Source: Candidatus Omnitrophota bacterium (GTDB taxonomy: Bacteria; Omnitrophota; Gorgyraeia; Zapsychrales; Zapsychraceae). Taken from it: a stretch of DNA of 37,220 nucleotides. Below the pieces are notes generated by a model. It was given only the letters and a program-made list of their open reading frames with translations, made no database searches and was not told the origin of the DNA. Of the stretch, positions 24,438 through 32,679 are shown piece after piece; the stretch's first letter is position 1, and every line of letters begins with the position of its first letter. The stretch is taken from assembly GCA_015233495.1 (NCBI GenBank), contig JADFXQ010000014.1:1-37220 (forward strand), read 5' to 3'. Both the position numbers and the translations under genes were made by a program.

Positions 24438-25160
24438 ATGAAAATCAATAATGAAATGAAAATTGGGCTGGTGGTCATCGCGGCGGCCGCGATCCTCCTG
24501 GGGCTCACGGTCAAAGCCGGTAATTTTAACCTTAAGCGGGATGGATATCGGGTTAAGGTGATTTTTAATGACATTGACGGCGTCAAAATCAATTCACCGG
24601 TCATGGTGAATGGTTTTGAGATCGGCCAGGTGGAAGATGTCGCTATTCAGCCCATGGGCGTGGAATTGACCTTATGGATTAAAAATAAGGCTAAGTTAAA
24701 AGAAGGTACAAAAGCTATTATTAAAAATTTGGGGTTTATGGGCGAAAAATATGTCGCGCTTACGGCCGGTTCGCCTTCCGCGGAATATTTACAGCCGGGA
24801 GCCGTGATTCACGGTCAAGCTCCGGTGGATTTTGCCCAGCTCTTGGGGGATGGCCATCAATTCATCGGGCAATTGAGCGACATCGCCGGCAATGTTAACG
24901 CCCGGCTTAAAACCAATGAAAAAAATATCGATCAAATTTTAACGAATTGCAACGCTTTAGTCGCGAATATGAACTCGGCCAGCCTAAAAATCGATCAGGC
25001 TTTAAGCGCGAACAAAGGCAACATCGACGGAATATTATCGCATCTGAACGTGCTTTCCCAGCATTTGGAATCCGCCGCAGTCAATTTGGATGAGATGAGT
25101 TATGATCTTAAAAAGAATCCCTGGAAGCTCTTGCGCCGGGAAAGCAATAAAACGAAATAA
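24438..25160 (+). CDS. mlaD: MlaD-type MCE-domain substrate-binding protein
   Basis: A 240-aa protein with one N-terminal membrane helix (about residues 9-27) and an MCE domain at about residues 37-120 (FNDIDGVKINSPVMVNGFEIGQ..., GFMGEKYVALTAG). MlaD forms a hexameric ring in the periplasm that holds lipid for the MlaEF pump. The rest, about residues 135-230, is a helical region with repeated NANLK/NLDQIL-like segments. No MlaB, MlaC or MlaA gene follows, so the partner proteins must be elsewhere or absent. Confidence 0.9.
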   Translation: MKINNEMKIGLVVIAAAAILLGLTVKAGNFNLKRDGYRVKVIFNDIDGVKINSPVMVNGFEIGQVEDVAIQPMGVELTLWIKNKAKLKEGTKAIIKNLGFMGEKYVALTAGSPSAEYLQPGAVIHGQAPVDFAQLLGDGHQFIGQLSDIAGNVNARLKTNEKNIDQILTNCNALVANMNSASLKIDQALSANKGNIDGILSHLNVLSQHLESAAVNLDEMSYDLKKNPWKLLRRESNKTK

Positions 25161-25180
25161 GCCGATATTTATCAAAGGTG

Positions 25181-25206
25181 TTGACAAGCGGGAGAGTTTG
25201 TATAAA
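25181..25206 (+). promoter_or_regulatory. Weak candidate promoter before the ech operon
   Basis: TTGACA at 25181-25186 and TATAAA at 25201-25206 are good hexamers, but the spacer is only 14 nt, shorter than the usual 16-18. The 186-base gap between mlaD and echA holds nothing else that I can identify. Confidence 0.3.
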
Positions 25207-25346
25207 ACTATTAAAAATTATTGATCTGCTTCCAGGATGGAAGACGCTGTAAAATATCCGTTGGTCACTTAGGCGTTCACAGAACCCGCGACTGTCAATC
25301 ACCGGCCAGAGATTTTTCTCTGGTTATTTTTTTAATCCCGAGCATT

Positions 25347-27239
25347 ATGGACACAACTTTTATTCCGGTTTCTTTAGTCATTGTTCCCGCCATCGCCGCT
25401 TTTTTGCTGCTCATTTTTCGCGGCAGCAAGGCGAAAAATTTTATCGTGATCAGCGCTTCCGCGTTGATCGCTTTGGGTTCACTCGTTTTATTTTTCCTTA
25501 ATAATATGGAGGGGTTAATCCGTTTTAAATTGGATATTCCCGGCGTATCGGCAGGGATGCTGGGAATTGAAATTTTCATGGCTTTGTTTATCATTTTCAT
25601 CGCCTTGCGAAATGGCAAATCTTTAGTGGCGTTGCTGGCTTTGATTCAGGTTTGTCTGCTGACCGGGTTTGAATTGCGTTATGGCCATGCCTTGATTGTG
25701 GCGAATGATGTGTTCATTGACACTTTTTCCGTGATTATGGCTTTGATTATCGGGGTAATTGGCACCTTGATCGCGGTCTATTCTTTGGGATATATGCGCT
25801 CGTTTCACCGCTTGCATGCCGGCGAGTTTCCGGATAGACAACCGATGTTCTTTTTCATAATTTTTGTCTTTTTAGCAGCCATGTTTGGCATTGTTTTCTC
25901 TAATAATTTGCTTTGGCTGTATTTCTTTTGGGAAATCACCACGCTCAGCTCTTTTTTACTGATTGGGTATAAAGGGAACGCGGAATCAGCTCAAAATGCC
26001 TTTCGGGCGCTGCTTTATAACTTGATCGGCGGGTTATTTTTCGCGGTAGCGATTGTCTGGATGCATTTTTTTGCCGGCACGATTGAAATGGACAAACTCA
26101 TGGTCATGCACAAGGCAGTGGTGATGTTTCCGGTTATGTTATTATGTTTCGCCGGGTTGACTAAATCCGCGCAATTGCCTTTTTCGTCGTGGTTAGTAGG
26201 CGCGATGGTCGCTCCCAGTCCGGTATCCGCTTTATTGCATTCCAGCACCATGGTGAAAGCCGGCGTTTATTTGATCGTCCGGTTTGCCGGGGTTTTGGAA
26301 GGCACGGTTGTGGGCCTGATGATCGCTTTAGTGGGGGGCATCACGTTTTTATTGACCACGTTTATCGCCGTATCGCAAAGCGACGCGAAAAAAGTTTTGG
26401 CATATTCAACCATCGCGAATTTGGGGCTAATCGTGATGTGCGCCGGCATTGGCACTTATCAAGCGGTCTGGGCGGCGATTTTATTGATCATTTTTCACGC
26501 GGTGGCCAAAGGTTTATTATTCTTATGCGTGGGCGTGATTGAACATAAACTGCATAGCCGGGACATTGAAGATATGACCGGCCTAATTATCAAGATGCCC
26601 AAAATGTCGATTATGCTGCAGGTGGGCATGGCGGGGATGTTTTTAGCGCCTTTCGGCATGCTGATCAGCAAATGGGCGGTTTTACGCGCTTTGGTGGATT
26701 ATAACCCGTTGTTAACCATATTTTTAGTTTTTGGCTCGTCGGCCACGCTTTTTTTCTGGGTAAAGTGGATGGGACAATTGCTGTGCGTGCTGAAAGAAGA
26801 AGAGGATGATGAGACTGGGATTAGCCGCGCGGAATGGATGCCATTGACTACCTTGACTATTTTTACAGTCGGGGTCTGCGCTTTTTTCCCCTTGATTGCC
26901 AAAACCATGATCGAGCCCTTCATCCGCCAAATGTATAACGCCACAGTGACTATGGGGCAGGGCAACATTATGATCATGCTTATTATGCTGGCTATGGTAA
27001 TGTTGTTCCCATTGAGCTTTTTTTATTACGGTAAAAAAGTCAAAGTTGTGGACGCGTATTTGTCCGGAGCGAACACCGCCATAGGAACGAGTTTCACCAA
27101 TTCGTTGGGCGGCGCTACTCCCATGGAAATGAAGAATTATTATCTGAAACGGTATTTTCAAGAAGAAAAATTATTAAGGATCGGCGTCGCGGTTTGCATC
27201 TTTTTGATGTGCGCGGCAACTTTCATTTTTGTCTCATGA
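25347..27239 (+). CDS. echA: Ech hydrogenase subunit A (NuoL-type antiporter)
   Basis: A 630-aa membrane protein that would carry ions across the membrane in an Ech-type hydrogenase. Visible ion-path residues include Glu in FFWEITTLSSF, Lys in GLTKSAQLPFSSWL and Lys in HSSTMVKAGVY, and the AKKVLAYSTIANLG helix. The start is ATG 25347 (MDTTFIPVSL); sequence further upstream is not hydrophobic and does not fit the family. The gene order after it (NuoH, NuoB, NuoC, NuoD, ferredoxin types) matches echABCDEF. Its stop overlaps the next start (ATGA, 27236-27239). Confidence 0.9.
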   Translation: MDTTFIPVSLVIVPAIAAFLLLIFRGSKAKNFIVISASALIALGSLVLFFLNNMEGLIRFKLDIPGVSAGMLGIEIFMALFIIFIALRNGKSLVALLALIQVCLLTGFELRYGHALIVANDVFIDTFSVIMALIIGVIGTLIAVYSLGYMRSFHRLHAGEFPDRQPMFFFIIFVFLAAMFGIVFSNNLLWLYFFWEITTLSSFLLIGYKGNAESAQNAFRALLYNLIGGLFFAVAIVWMHFFAGTIEMDKLMVMHKAVVMFPVMLLCFAGLTKSAQLPFSSWLVGAMVAPSPVSALLHSSTMVKAGVYLIVRFAGVLEGTVVGLMIALVGGITFLLTTFIAVSQSDAKKVLAYSTIANLGLIVMCAGIGTYQAVWAAILLIIFHAVAKGLLFLCVGVIEHKLHSRDIEDMTGLIIKMPKMSIMLQVGMAGMFLAPFGMLISKWAVLRALVDYNPLLTIFLVFGSSATLFFWVKWMGQLLCVLKEEEDDETGISRAEWMPLTTLTIFTVGVCAFFPLIAKTMIEPFIRQMYNATVTMGQGNIMIMLIMLAMVMLFPLSFFYYGKKVKVVDAYLSGANTAIGTSFTNSLGGATPMEMKNYYLKRYFQEEKLLRIGVAVCIFLMCAATFIFVS

Positions 27240-28090
27240 AAACCTTATATTTGTTTATCCTATATTTGATCGGCGCTCCGCTGGTTGGCGCCTGGTTAGC
27301 CGGTTGGGACCGGAGATTGTCAGCCCGTTTGCAAAGCCGGGTGGGTCCGCCGATCTTGCAGCCGGTGTATGATGTCCTGAAATTGACGCAAAAAGAGAAT
27401 ATGGTAGTGCGGCGGTCGCAGAATTTTTACATCGCGTATTATTTGATTTTTGTGATTTTTACCGGCGCTTTATTTTTTACCGGACAAGATATGTTGTTGA
27501 TCATTTTTTCGCTGATGTTGGCGAGCGTTTTTTTCGTGCTGGCCGGATTTAAAGCCAGTTCTCCATATAGCTTTATTGGCGCTCAGCGTGAGCTGGTGCA
27601 AATCATGGCCTATGAGCCGGCGGTGATTTTCGCGGCGATTGGTATGTATATGGTAACCGGCACCTTTGAAGTCTCCAAATTAGCGCAGACGAATCACTGG
27701 CTGATCCTGTCTTTGCCTGGCATTTTTTTCGCCTATCTGTTTATCTTAGCGATGAAATTACGCAAATCGCCTTTTGACATTTCGACTTCGCATCACGGCC
27801 ATCAGGAAGTCGTGAAAGGGATTACCACGGAATTTTCCGGCAAGGCTTTGGCAATGATTGAAGTGGCGCATTGGTATGAAACCACGTTCATTTTAGGGAT
27901 TGTTTATCTTTTTTTTGCCAAGAGCGTCGTTGCTGGGTTAAGCGCGGCATTGGCCGCTTATGTTTTTATGGTTTTTGTGGATAACGCTTTTGCCCGGGTG
28001 AAATGGCCGCTGGCCTTAGCCAGTTCGTGGATAGTGGCCTTTCTTTGCGGAGCTGGCAATATGATATGGTTATTTTTTACAAGGCATTAA
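27236..28090 (+). CDS. echB: Ech hydrogenase subunit B (NuoH-type)
   Basis: A 284-aa membrane subunit of the NuoH/HycD/EchB family. Features are QSRVGPPILQPVYDVLKLTQKEN near the N-terminus, AQRELVQIMAYEPA in the loop facing the hydrogenase module, and the acidic SPFDISTSHHGHQEVVKGITTEFSG loop. It joins EchA to the soluble subunits. The ATG overlaps the echA stop as ATGA. An in-frame extension to 27194 would overlap echA and is not needed. Confidence 0.92.
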   Translation: MKTLYLFILYLIGAPLVGAWLAGWDRRLSARLQSRVGPPILQPVYDVLKLTQKENMVVRRSQNFYIAYYLIFVIFTGALFFTGQDMLLIIFSLMLASVFFVLAGFKASSPYSFIGAQRELVQIMAYEPAVIFAAIGMYMVTGTFEVSKLAQTNHWLILSLPGIFFAYLFILAMKLRKSPFDISTSHHGHQEVVKGITTEFSGKALAMIEVAHWYETTFILGIVYLFFAKSVVAGLSAALAAYVFMVFVDNAFARVKWPLALASSWIVAFLCGAGNMIWLFFTRH

Positions 28091-28094
28091 ACCT

Positions 28095-29006
28095 ATGTTT
28101 TTAAAAAAATCTCCCTGGATTATTCATTATGACGGTTCAAGCTGCAACGGCTGTGACATTGAAGTCTTAGCTTGTTTAACTCCGTTATTTGATGTCGAGC
28201 GTTTTGGAATCATCAATACCGGGAATCCGAAACATGCTGATATTTTTTTAATCACCGGTTCGGTGAACGAACAAAATAAAGAAATCATTCAGAATATTTA
28301 TTGCCAGATGCCTGACCCGAAAGTGGTTGTGGCGATCGGGATTTGCGCTTGTTCCGGCGGTATTTTTGCCGAATGTTATAATGTGCTCGGCGGAGTGGCC
28401 AAGGTGATCCCGGTTGATGTTTTTGTGCCGGGCTGCGCGGCGCGGCCGGAATCGATCATTGACGGCGTGGTTAAAGGGTTGGCGGTTTTGGAAGAAAAAG
28501 GCAAAAAGTTTAAAAATATGAAAAAAGGCCTGGCAACTCTTTCAATTGATCCGGCGCAGATTCAAGACTCTGCTGAAATTTTAGCCTTACAGAAGGCGGC
28601 CTATCAGAGCGAGGCAGAGCTGTATAATGATTTTTCTTTATCGCCGTTAAATCAGTCTTTGGAAGAGATCAAAGCCGATTTTAAATCCAAAATATTTCTC
28701 AAGGCGGTGTTGAATAAAGTGATCGTCGGGTCCGTGCGCGCTTATCAGGAAAAAGAAACCTGCCACATCGGCCGATTGATTGTGCATCCTTTGTACCAGA
28801 ACTGGGGTATCGGCACCAAACTGCTTTACGCGATCGAAGCGCGGTTTCCGAACGCGGTTCGTTACGAATCATTTACCGGGCATAAGAGTAAACGCACGCT
28901 CTATTTCGGCCGCAAACGCGGTTATCGGGAATGCCGCAGAGAAAAAGTTTCTTTAAAGCGGGAACGGGTGTTTTTTGAGAAAACGCGGGAAGGGAAAGCC
29001 AGATGA
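28095..29006 (+). CDS. echC: EchC small subunit fused to a GNAT acetyltransferase domain
   Basis: A 303-aa protein. Residues 1-135 are a complete EchC/NuoB-type small subunit with its four cluster cysteines: SCNGC (Cys17, Cys20), GIC (Cys84) and PGC (Cys114). Residues about 148-300 are a GNAT N-acetyltransferase fold: the acetyl-CoA-binding motif A (RLIVHPLYQNWGIGTKLL, with QNWGIG at 235-240) and a following RYESFTGHKSKRTLYFGRKRGY segment. Ordinary EchC proteins end near residue 140-150. An internal ATG at 28518 (Met142), after AAAAAGG, could also give a free GNAT protein. No frameshift or stop codon separates the parts. Confidence 0.9.
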   Translation: MFLKKSPWIIHYDGSSCNGCDIEVLACLTPLFDVERFGIINTGNPKHADIFLITGSVNEQNKEIIQNIYCQMPDPKVVVAIGICACSGGIFAECYNVLGGVAKVIPVDVFVPGCAARPESIIDGVVKGLAVLEEKGKKFKNMKKGLATLSIDPAQIQDSAEILALQKAAYQSEAELYNDFSLSPLNQSLEEIKADFKSKIFLKAVLNKVIVGSVRAYQEKETCHIGRLIVHPLYQNWGIGTKLLYAIEARFPNAVRYESFTGHKSKRTLYFGRKRGYRECRREKVSLKRERVFFEKTREGKAR

Positions 29007-29410
29007 TCGCAGCGCCAAAATTAATGACAGTAGAGTTAAAAAATCTCGTCGGGGCAGTCGCGGAATATAAAAAAAATCAATACCGGCTGGTTCAAATCGG
29101 CTGCACGCAGGTTGCCGACGGTTTTGAATTGAATTATTCGTTTGATAAAAATTATGCTTTTGAAAATTTGCAATTAAAATTGTCAATCAATCCCGAAACC
29201 GTACCGAGTGTCAGCGGCATCTATTTTAACGCTTTTCTTTACGAGAATGAGACGCATGATCTGTACGGTATTCCTTTTGAGAACATCGCCATTGATTATA
29301 AAGGCAATTTTTACCGGATGGCGGTTAAAAATCCTTTTGTCAATCCGCCGGCGAGTTTCGCAATTTCCGCTACCGCACCGGTAGCCTCACAACCGGGAGG
29401 CGCGGCATGA
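29003..29410 (+). CDS. echD: Ech hydrogenase subunit D (NuoC-type)
   Basis: A 135-aa protein of the NuoC/30-kDa family. The best marker is the FLYENETHDLYGIPFENIAIDY region (residues about 77-98), typical of NuoC-type proteins that dock against the large subunit. The C-terminal 20 residues are Ala/Pro-rich. It is linked by ATGA overlaps to echC (29003-29006) and to echE (29407-29410), so the subunits are probably made in matched amounts. Confidence 0.88.
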   Translation: MIAAPKLMTVELKNLVGAVAEYKKNQYRLVQIGCTQVADGFELNYSFDKNYAFENLQLKLSINPETVPSVSGIYFNAFLYENETHDLYGIPFENIAIDYKGNFYRMAVKNPFVNPPASFAISATAPVASQPGGAA

Positions 29411-30486
29411 GTCAAAGAACAATCATCCCGTTTGGACCGCAGCATCCGGTGCTGCCCGAGCCGATCCATTTGGATTTAGTTTTAGAAGATGAAAAAGTCG
29501 TGGAAGCGATTCCGTCAGTGGGATTTATTCACCGTGGTTTAGAAAAATTAGTGGAGAAGAAAGATTTTATTGATTTTACCTATGTCGCGGAACGGATCTG
29601 CGGGATCTGCAGTTTTATCCACGGCATGACCTATTGCATTGCTGTCGAAGAAATCTCCAAGATTGAGCCGCCGCCGCGCGCGCAATATCTGCGGGTGATC
29701 TGGTCGGAATTGTCCCGTTTGCACAGCCATCTGCTCTGGCTGGGCCTGATGGCGGACGCTTTTGGATTTGAAAGTTTATTTATGCATTCGTGGCGGGTGC
29801 GGGAGCTGATTTTGGATATCATTGAAGAAACCACGGGCGGCCGGGTGATTTTTGGTTCTGCCAAACCGGGCGGGGTGCGCCGGGATATAACGAATGAAAC
29901 TTTAAAATTGATCGTGCGTAAGCTGGCAGCTTATCAGACGGAAATGCAGGATATCGTCGACACGTTCCTTCACGATTCCTCGGTGAAACACCGGATGTGC
30001 GGCGTGGGCGTTTTGAGTAAAGAGCAAGCTTATGCCTTAGGCGCGGTTGGTCCGACCTTGCGGGCCAGCGGGTTTGTTTCGGATACGCGTCAATTGGGTT
30101 ATGCCGCATATAAAGATTTGTTTTTTGAACCGATTGTGGAAACCGCCGGGGATTCCTACGCCCGTTGCGCGGTGCGCTGTAAGGAATTGTTTCAGTCGGT
30201 TGAGATTATCCGTCAGGCAGTGGATAAAATTCCGGAGGGCCCGATTGACGTCAAGATCACGACTACTCCAAACGGTGAATTTTTCGCGCGCAGTGAGCAA
30301 CCGCGCGGAGAAGTCATTTATTACGCCAAAGGCGATGGTTCTAAATTTTTAAAACGACTGCGGGTGCGCACGCCCACTTTCGCGAACATTCCGCCTTTGC
30401 TGAAAATGTTGCCGGGATGCAGTCTGGCGGACGTTCCAGTTTTAGTCTTAACTATTGATCCGTGTATTAGTTGTACCGAGCGTTAA
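29407..30486 (+). CDS. echE: Ech-type [NiFe] hydrogenase large subunit
   Basis: A 359-aa catalytic subunit. Both nickel-iron motifs are intact: ERICGICSFIHG (Cys65, Cys68) and IDPCISCTER (Cys353, Cys356). The chain ends three residues after the last cysteine, so there is no C-terminal tail for an endopeptidase to remove; some Ech/Coo-type enzymes are like this. The enzyme should reduce protons or oxidise H2 with electrons passed through EchC and EchF. It contrasts with the HyfG-like protein at 7534-9045, which has lost these cysteines. The next gene, echF, is separated by 199 bases holding a repeat element. Confidence 0.95.
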   Translation: MSQRTIIPFGPQHPVLPEPIHLDLVLEDEKVVEAIPSVGFIHRGLEKLVEKKDFIDFTYVAERICGICSFIHGMTYCIAVEEISKIEPPPRAQYLRVIWSELSRLHSHLLWLGLMADAFGFESLFMHSWRVRELILDIIEETTGGRVIFGSAKPGGVRRDITNETLKLIVRKLAAYQTEMQDIVDTFLHDSSVKHRMCGVGVLSKEQAYALGAVGPTLRASGFVSDTRQLGYAAYKDLFFEPIVETAGDSYARCAVRCKELFQSVEIIRQAVDKIPEGPIDVKITTTPNGEFFARSEQPRGEVIYYAKGDGSKFLKRLRVRTPTFANIPPLLKMLPGCSLADVPVLVLTIDPCISCTER

Positions 30487-30504
30487 TCATAACAGTTCTT
30501 TGTC

Positions 30505-30685
30505 ATTTTTAATCAGTAAACAAGCGCTAAAAGCGGGGTTACTTCTAACACAATAAGGGTTTTTTGGCCAAAAGTCTGCGAGGCCGCGCTGAATGGGCGC
30601 GAAGCAGACGGCCAAAATAACCCGTGGCAGAAGAAAATTTCTTTTAGCCTTACTTACCTATTCAAAACTTCAAAGAGGCAAAATT
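30505..30685. repeat. Palindromic element, copy 2, between echE and echF
   Basis: This is a diverged second copy of the element at 13368-13530. The central stretch 30548-30584 is identical over 37 bases, and 30641-30657 is identical to part of the right arm. The GTCTGC/GCAGAC stem (30574-30579, 30604-30609) is kept, but its loop has grown from 3 to 24 bases. The left arm has drifted, so the long outer stem no longer pairs perfectly. The right flank (TTCAAAA..CAAAATTAT) is kept and supplies the AGAGG ribosome-binding site of echF. Confidence 0.8.
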
Positions 30686-31024
30686 ATGAAATTCTTTACT
30701 TTCACAAAAACTCTTTTAAAGGCGCTATTCGACAAACCGGCAACGGCAGCTTATCCGCTGGGCAAGAAGATTTATTTCGATAAGACCCGCGGCGCGGTAA
30801 AGATCGATATTAAGGCTTGTATTTTCTGCGGGCTTTGCCAGCGCAAATGTCCGACCGCGGCCATTAGCGTGACCAAAACACCTAAGACTTGGGAAATCGA
30901 CCGGATGCGCTGCATAACTTGCGGAGCTTGCGCAGAGGTCTGCCCCAAAAAATGTTTAATTTTGTCCAACCAATACAGCTCCCCGACATCCGGCGCTTTA
31001 AAGGAAATATTTCAAGATGCATGA
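30686..31024 (+). CDS. echF: Ech hydrogenase ferredoxin-type subunit F (2x[4Fe-4S])
   Basis: A 112-aa polyferredoxin-like subunit. Two complete cluster motifs are seen: CIFCGLCQRKCP (Cys45, 48, 51, 55) and CITCGACAEVCP (Cys76, 79, 82, 86). It would take electrons from soluble ferredoxin to EchC. The start at ATG 30686 is supported by AGAGG at 30674-30678; a longer reading to 30593 would run through the repeat element. Its stop overlaps the start of hypA by 8 bases. Confidence 0.92.
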   Translation: MKFFTFTKTLLKALFDKPATAAYPLGKKIYFDKTRGAVKIDIKACIFCGLCQRKCPTAAISVTKTPKTWEIDRMRCITCGACAEVCPKKCLILSNQYSSPTSGALKEIFQDA

Positions 31025-31358
31025 GCATCACGCAGTTAAAAATCTTTTTGACCAAGTTCTCGAAAAAGCAAAATTAACGGACGCGGCCCGGATCACCAAG
31101 GTGGTGATCGTTATGGGCGAACTTCTGGGTTTTGATGAAGGCTCGGTGCGTCTCTATTTTGATCAAATGGCAGAAGGGACAATCGCCCAAGCCGCCGCAT
31201 TGGCTTTTACCAAACCGCCGACCCTATTCAAATGTCAAGGATGTAACGCCCAATTTCCCCGCGTTAAAGGCGAATTCGCCTGTCCCGCCTGCAAAAGCGA
31301 CCGTCTTTCCGCCGCCTCCGGAAAAGAATTTTATATTCAATCAATCGAAGTCGAGTAA
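31017..31358 (+). CDS. hypA: HypA nickel-insertion chaperone
   Basis: A 113-aa HypA, the metallochaperone that delivers nickel to the [NiFe] active site. It begins MHEHHAV with the nickel-binding His2, and has the zinc-site cysteines Cys73, Cys76 (CQGC) and Cys89, Cys92 (CPAC). No HypB is next to it. Placed directly after echF and overlapping it, it probably serves the Ech enzyme. Confidence 0.93.
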   Translation: MHEHHAVKNLFDQVLEKAKLTDAARITKVVIVMGELLGFDEGSVRLYFDQMAEGTIAQAAALAFTKPPTLFKCQGCNAQFPRVKGEFACPACKSDRLSAASGKEFYIQSIEVE

Positions 31359-31380
31359 TTGAGGATTCAGCCAACCGTTT

Positions 31381-32679
31381 ATGTGTTACGCAATTCCTGG
31401 GAAAATACATCGGATTGAAGCTAAAGGGGTGGTGGTCGATTATTTCGGCGAGCATAAATTCGCTCGCAATGAATTGATCGCTCTTTTGCCGGGAGATTAT
31501 GTCTTGGCGCAAGGCGGTTATGTTATCCAAAAAATCGATTCGCAGGAAGCGCGCAAGTCTTTGGCGGATTGGGAGGAGCTTTTTTTCGCGCTCAAAGAGA
31601 TTGACCGCGGCCGGACAACTTTGTCAAACGCTTTGCCGCCGGGCAATAGCCGTGGAGAAAAAATCTTAAAAAATGTTTTGGCGGACCGGCCTTTATCCGA
31701 CGCCGATGCCGGATTTTTGTTGGAATTGGCGGATGAAAAGACAATGACTTCACTTTATCAAACCGCGAATGTGCTGCGCCAACGGCAGCACAGTAATTCG
31801 TGCTGTGTGCACGGCATTATCGAAATATCCAATCAGTGTCTTCGCGGTTGTCGCTATTGCGGTATATCTACGTGGAATCGAGATTTAAAACGTTACCGTA
31901 TGACGAAAGCAGAAATTCTTCAAGCCGTATACGAGGCGGTCGAGGTTTATGGATTTAAATCTTTAGTTTTGCAAAGCGGCGAAGCCGCGGGTTACGGGCT
32001 GGAAGAATTGGCGGATATCACGCGAGAGATTAAACGGCGTCACGCGGTGTTGTTGATCATCAGCTTCGGCGAAATTGGGGTCCCGAGCCTGCGGCTTTTG
32101 TACGATGCCGGCTGCCGCGGTTTGTTGCTGCGTTTTGAGACTTCGAATCCTGATTTATTCGCTGGTTTGCGTCCCGGATCAACTTTGGAAAAGCGTTTGG
32201 CAGAATTGCGCGCCGCGGCAGATATCGGATATTTTTTAATTACCGGCGGTCTGTTGGGTTTACCGGGACAAACAATATCGGACATTGTTCAGGATATCCG
32301 TTTGGCCGCTTCGCTCAGCCCAGAGATGTTGAGTTTTGGCCCGTTTTTGCCGCATCCGGGCACGCCTTTAGCGGAAGGCGGTATCATTAACGAAACCTTG
32401 ATGTTCAAATCATTGGCTGTGGCGCGAATGATCGCTAACCCGCAAGCGAAAATTTTAGTTACCACGGCTTTCGAAACCCTGAGTCCTTTAGCTCGGGAAA
32501 AAGGACTGCAATGCGGCGGCAGTTCCGTTATGCTGAATGCCACGCCTTTAGTTTATCGACCGCTTTATTCCCTTTATCCCAACCGGGCGCACGCTCAAGA
32601 AACTATTTCCTGCCAAATTAAAGCAACGGTGGATCTCTTAAAGTCCTTAGGCCGCGCTCCGACGGATTTAGGGATTTAG
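31381..32679 (+). CDS. HypC chaperone fused to HydE-like radical-SAM enzyme
   Basis: A 432-aa protein. Residues 1-65 are a HypC/HupF chaperone: MCYAIPGKIHRIE with the essential Cys2, then VVVDYFGE and GDYVLAQGGYVIQKIDSQEA. HypC with HypD carries the Fe(CN)2CO unit in [NiFe] maturation. The histidine usual in the VLVHVG segment is Gln44 here. Residues about 95-425 are a radical-SAM barrel of the BioB/HydE group: IIEISNQCLRGCRYCG (Cys153, 157, 160), YRMTKAEIL, LQSGE, GLPGQTISDIVQD, FLPHPGTPL and LYSLYP, closely like HydE, the maturase of [FeFe] hydrogenases. The gene comes 22 bases after hypA in the ech operon. A fusion of factors from two maturation pathways points to a shared or altered iron-cyanide/CO step; the exact reaction is unknown. 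Confidence 0.92.
   Translation: MCYAIPGKIHRIEAKGVVVDYFGEHKFARNELIALLPGDYVLAQGGYVIQKIDSQEARKSLADWEELFFALKEIDRGRTTLSNALPPGNSRGEKILKNVLADRPLSDADAGFLLELADEKTMTSLYQTANVLRQRQHSNSCCVHGIIEISNQCLRGCRYCGISTWNRDLKRYRMTKAEILQAVYEAVEVYGFKSLVLQSGEAAGYGLEELADITREIKRRHAVLLIISFGEIGVPSLRLLYDAGCRGLLLRFETSNPDLFAGLRPGSTLEKRLAELRAAADIGYFLITGGLLGLPGQTISDIVQDIRLAASLSPEMLSFGPFLPHPGTPLAEGGIINETLMFKSLAVARMIANPQAKILVTTAFETLSPLAREKGLQCGGSSVMLNATPLVYRPLYSLYPNRAHAQETISCQIKATVDLLKSLGRAPTDLGI

Noticed and set aside
31381-32679. Reading the radical-SAM part as biotin synthase or as proof of an [FeFe] hydrogenase
   Set aside because: The motif set matches HydE better than BioB, and no HydF, HydG or [FeFe] hydrogenase is in the window. 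The neighbours are all [NiFe] Ech and Hyp proteins.
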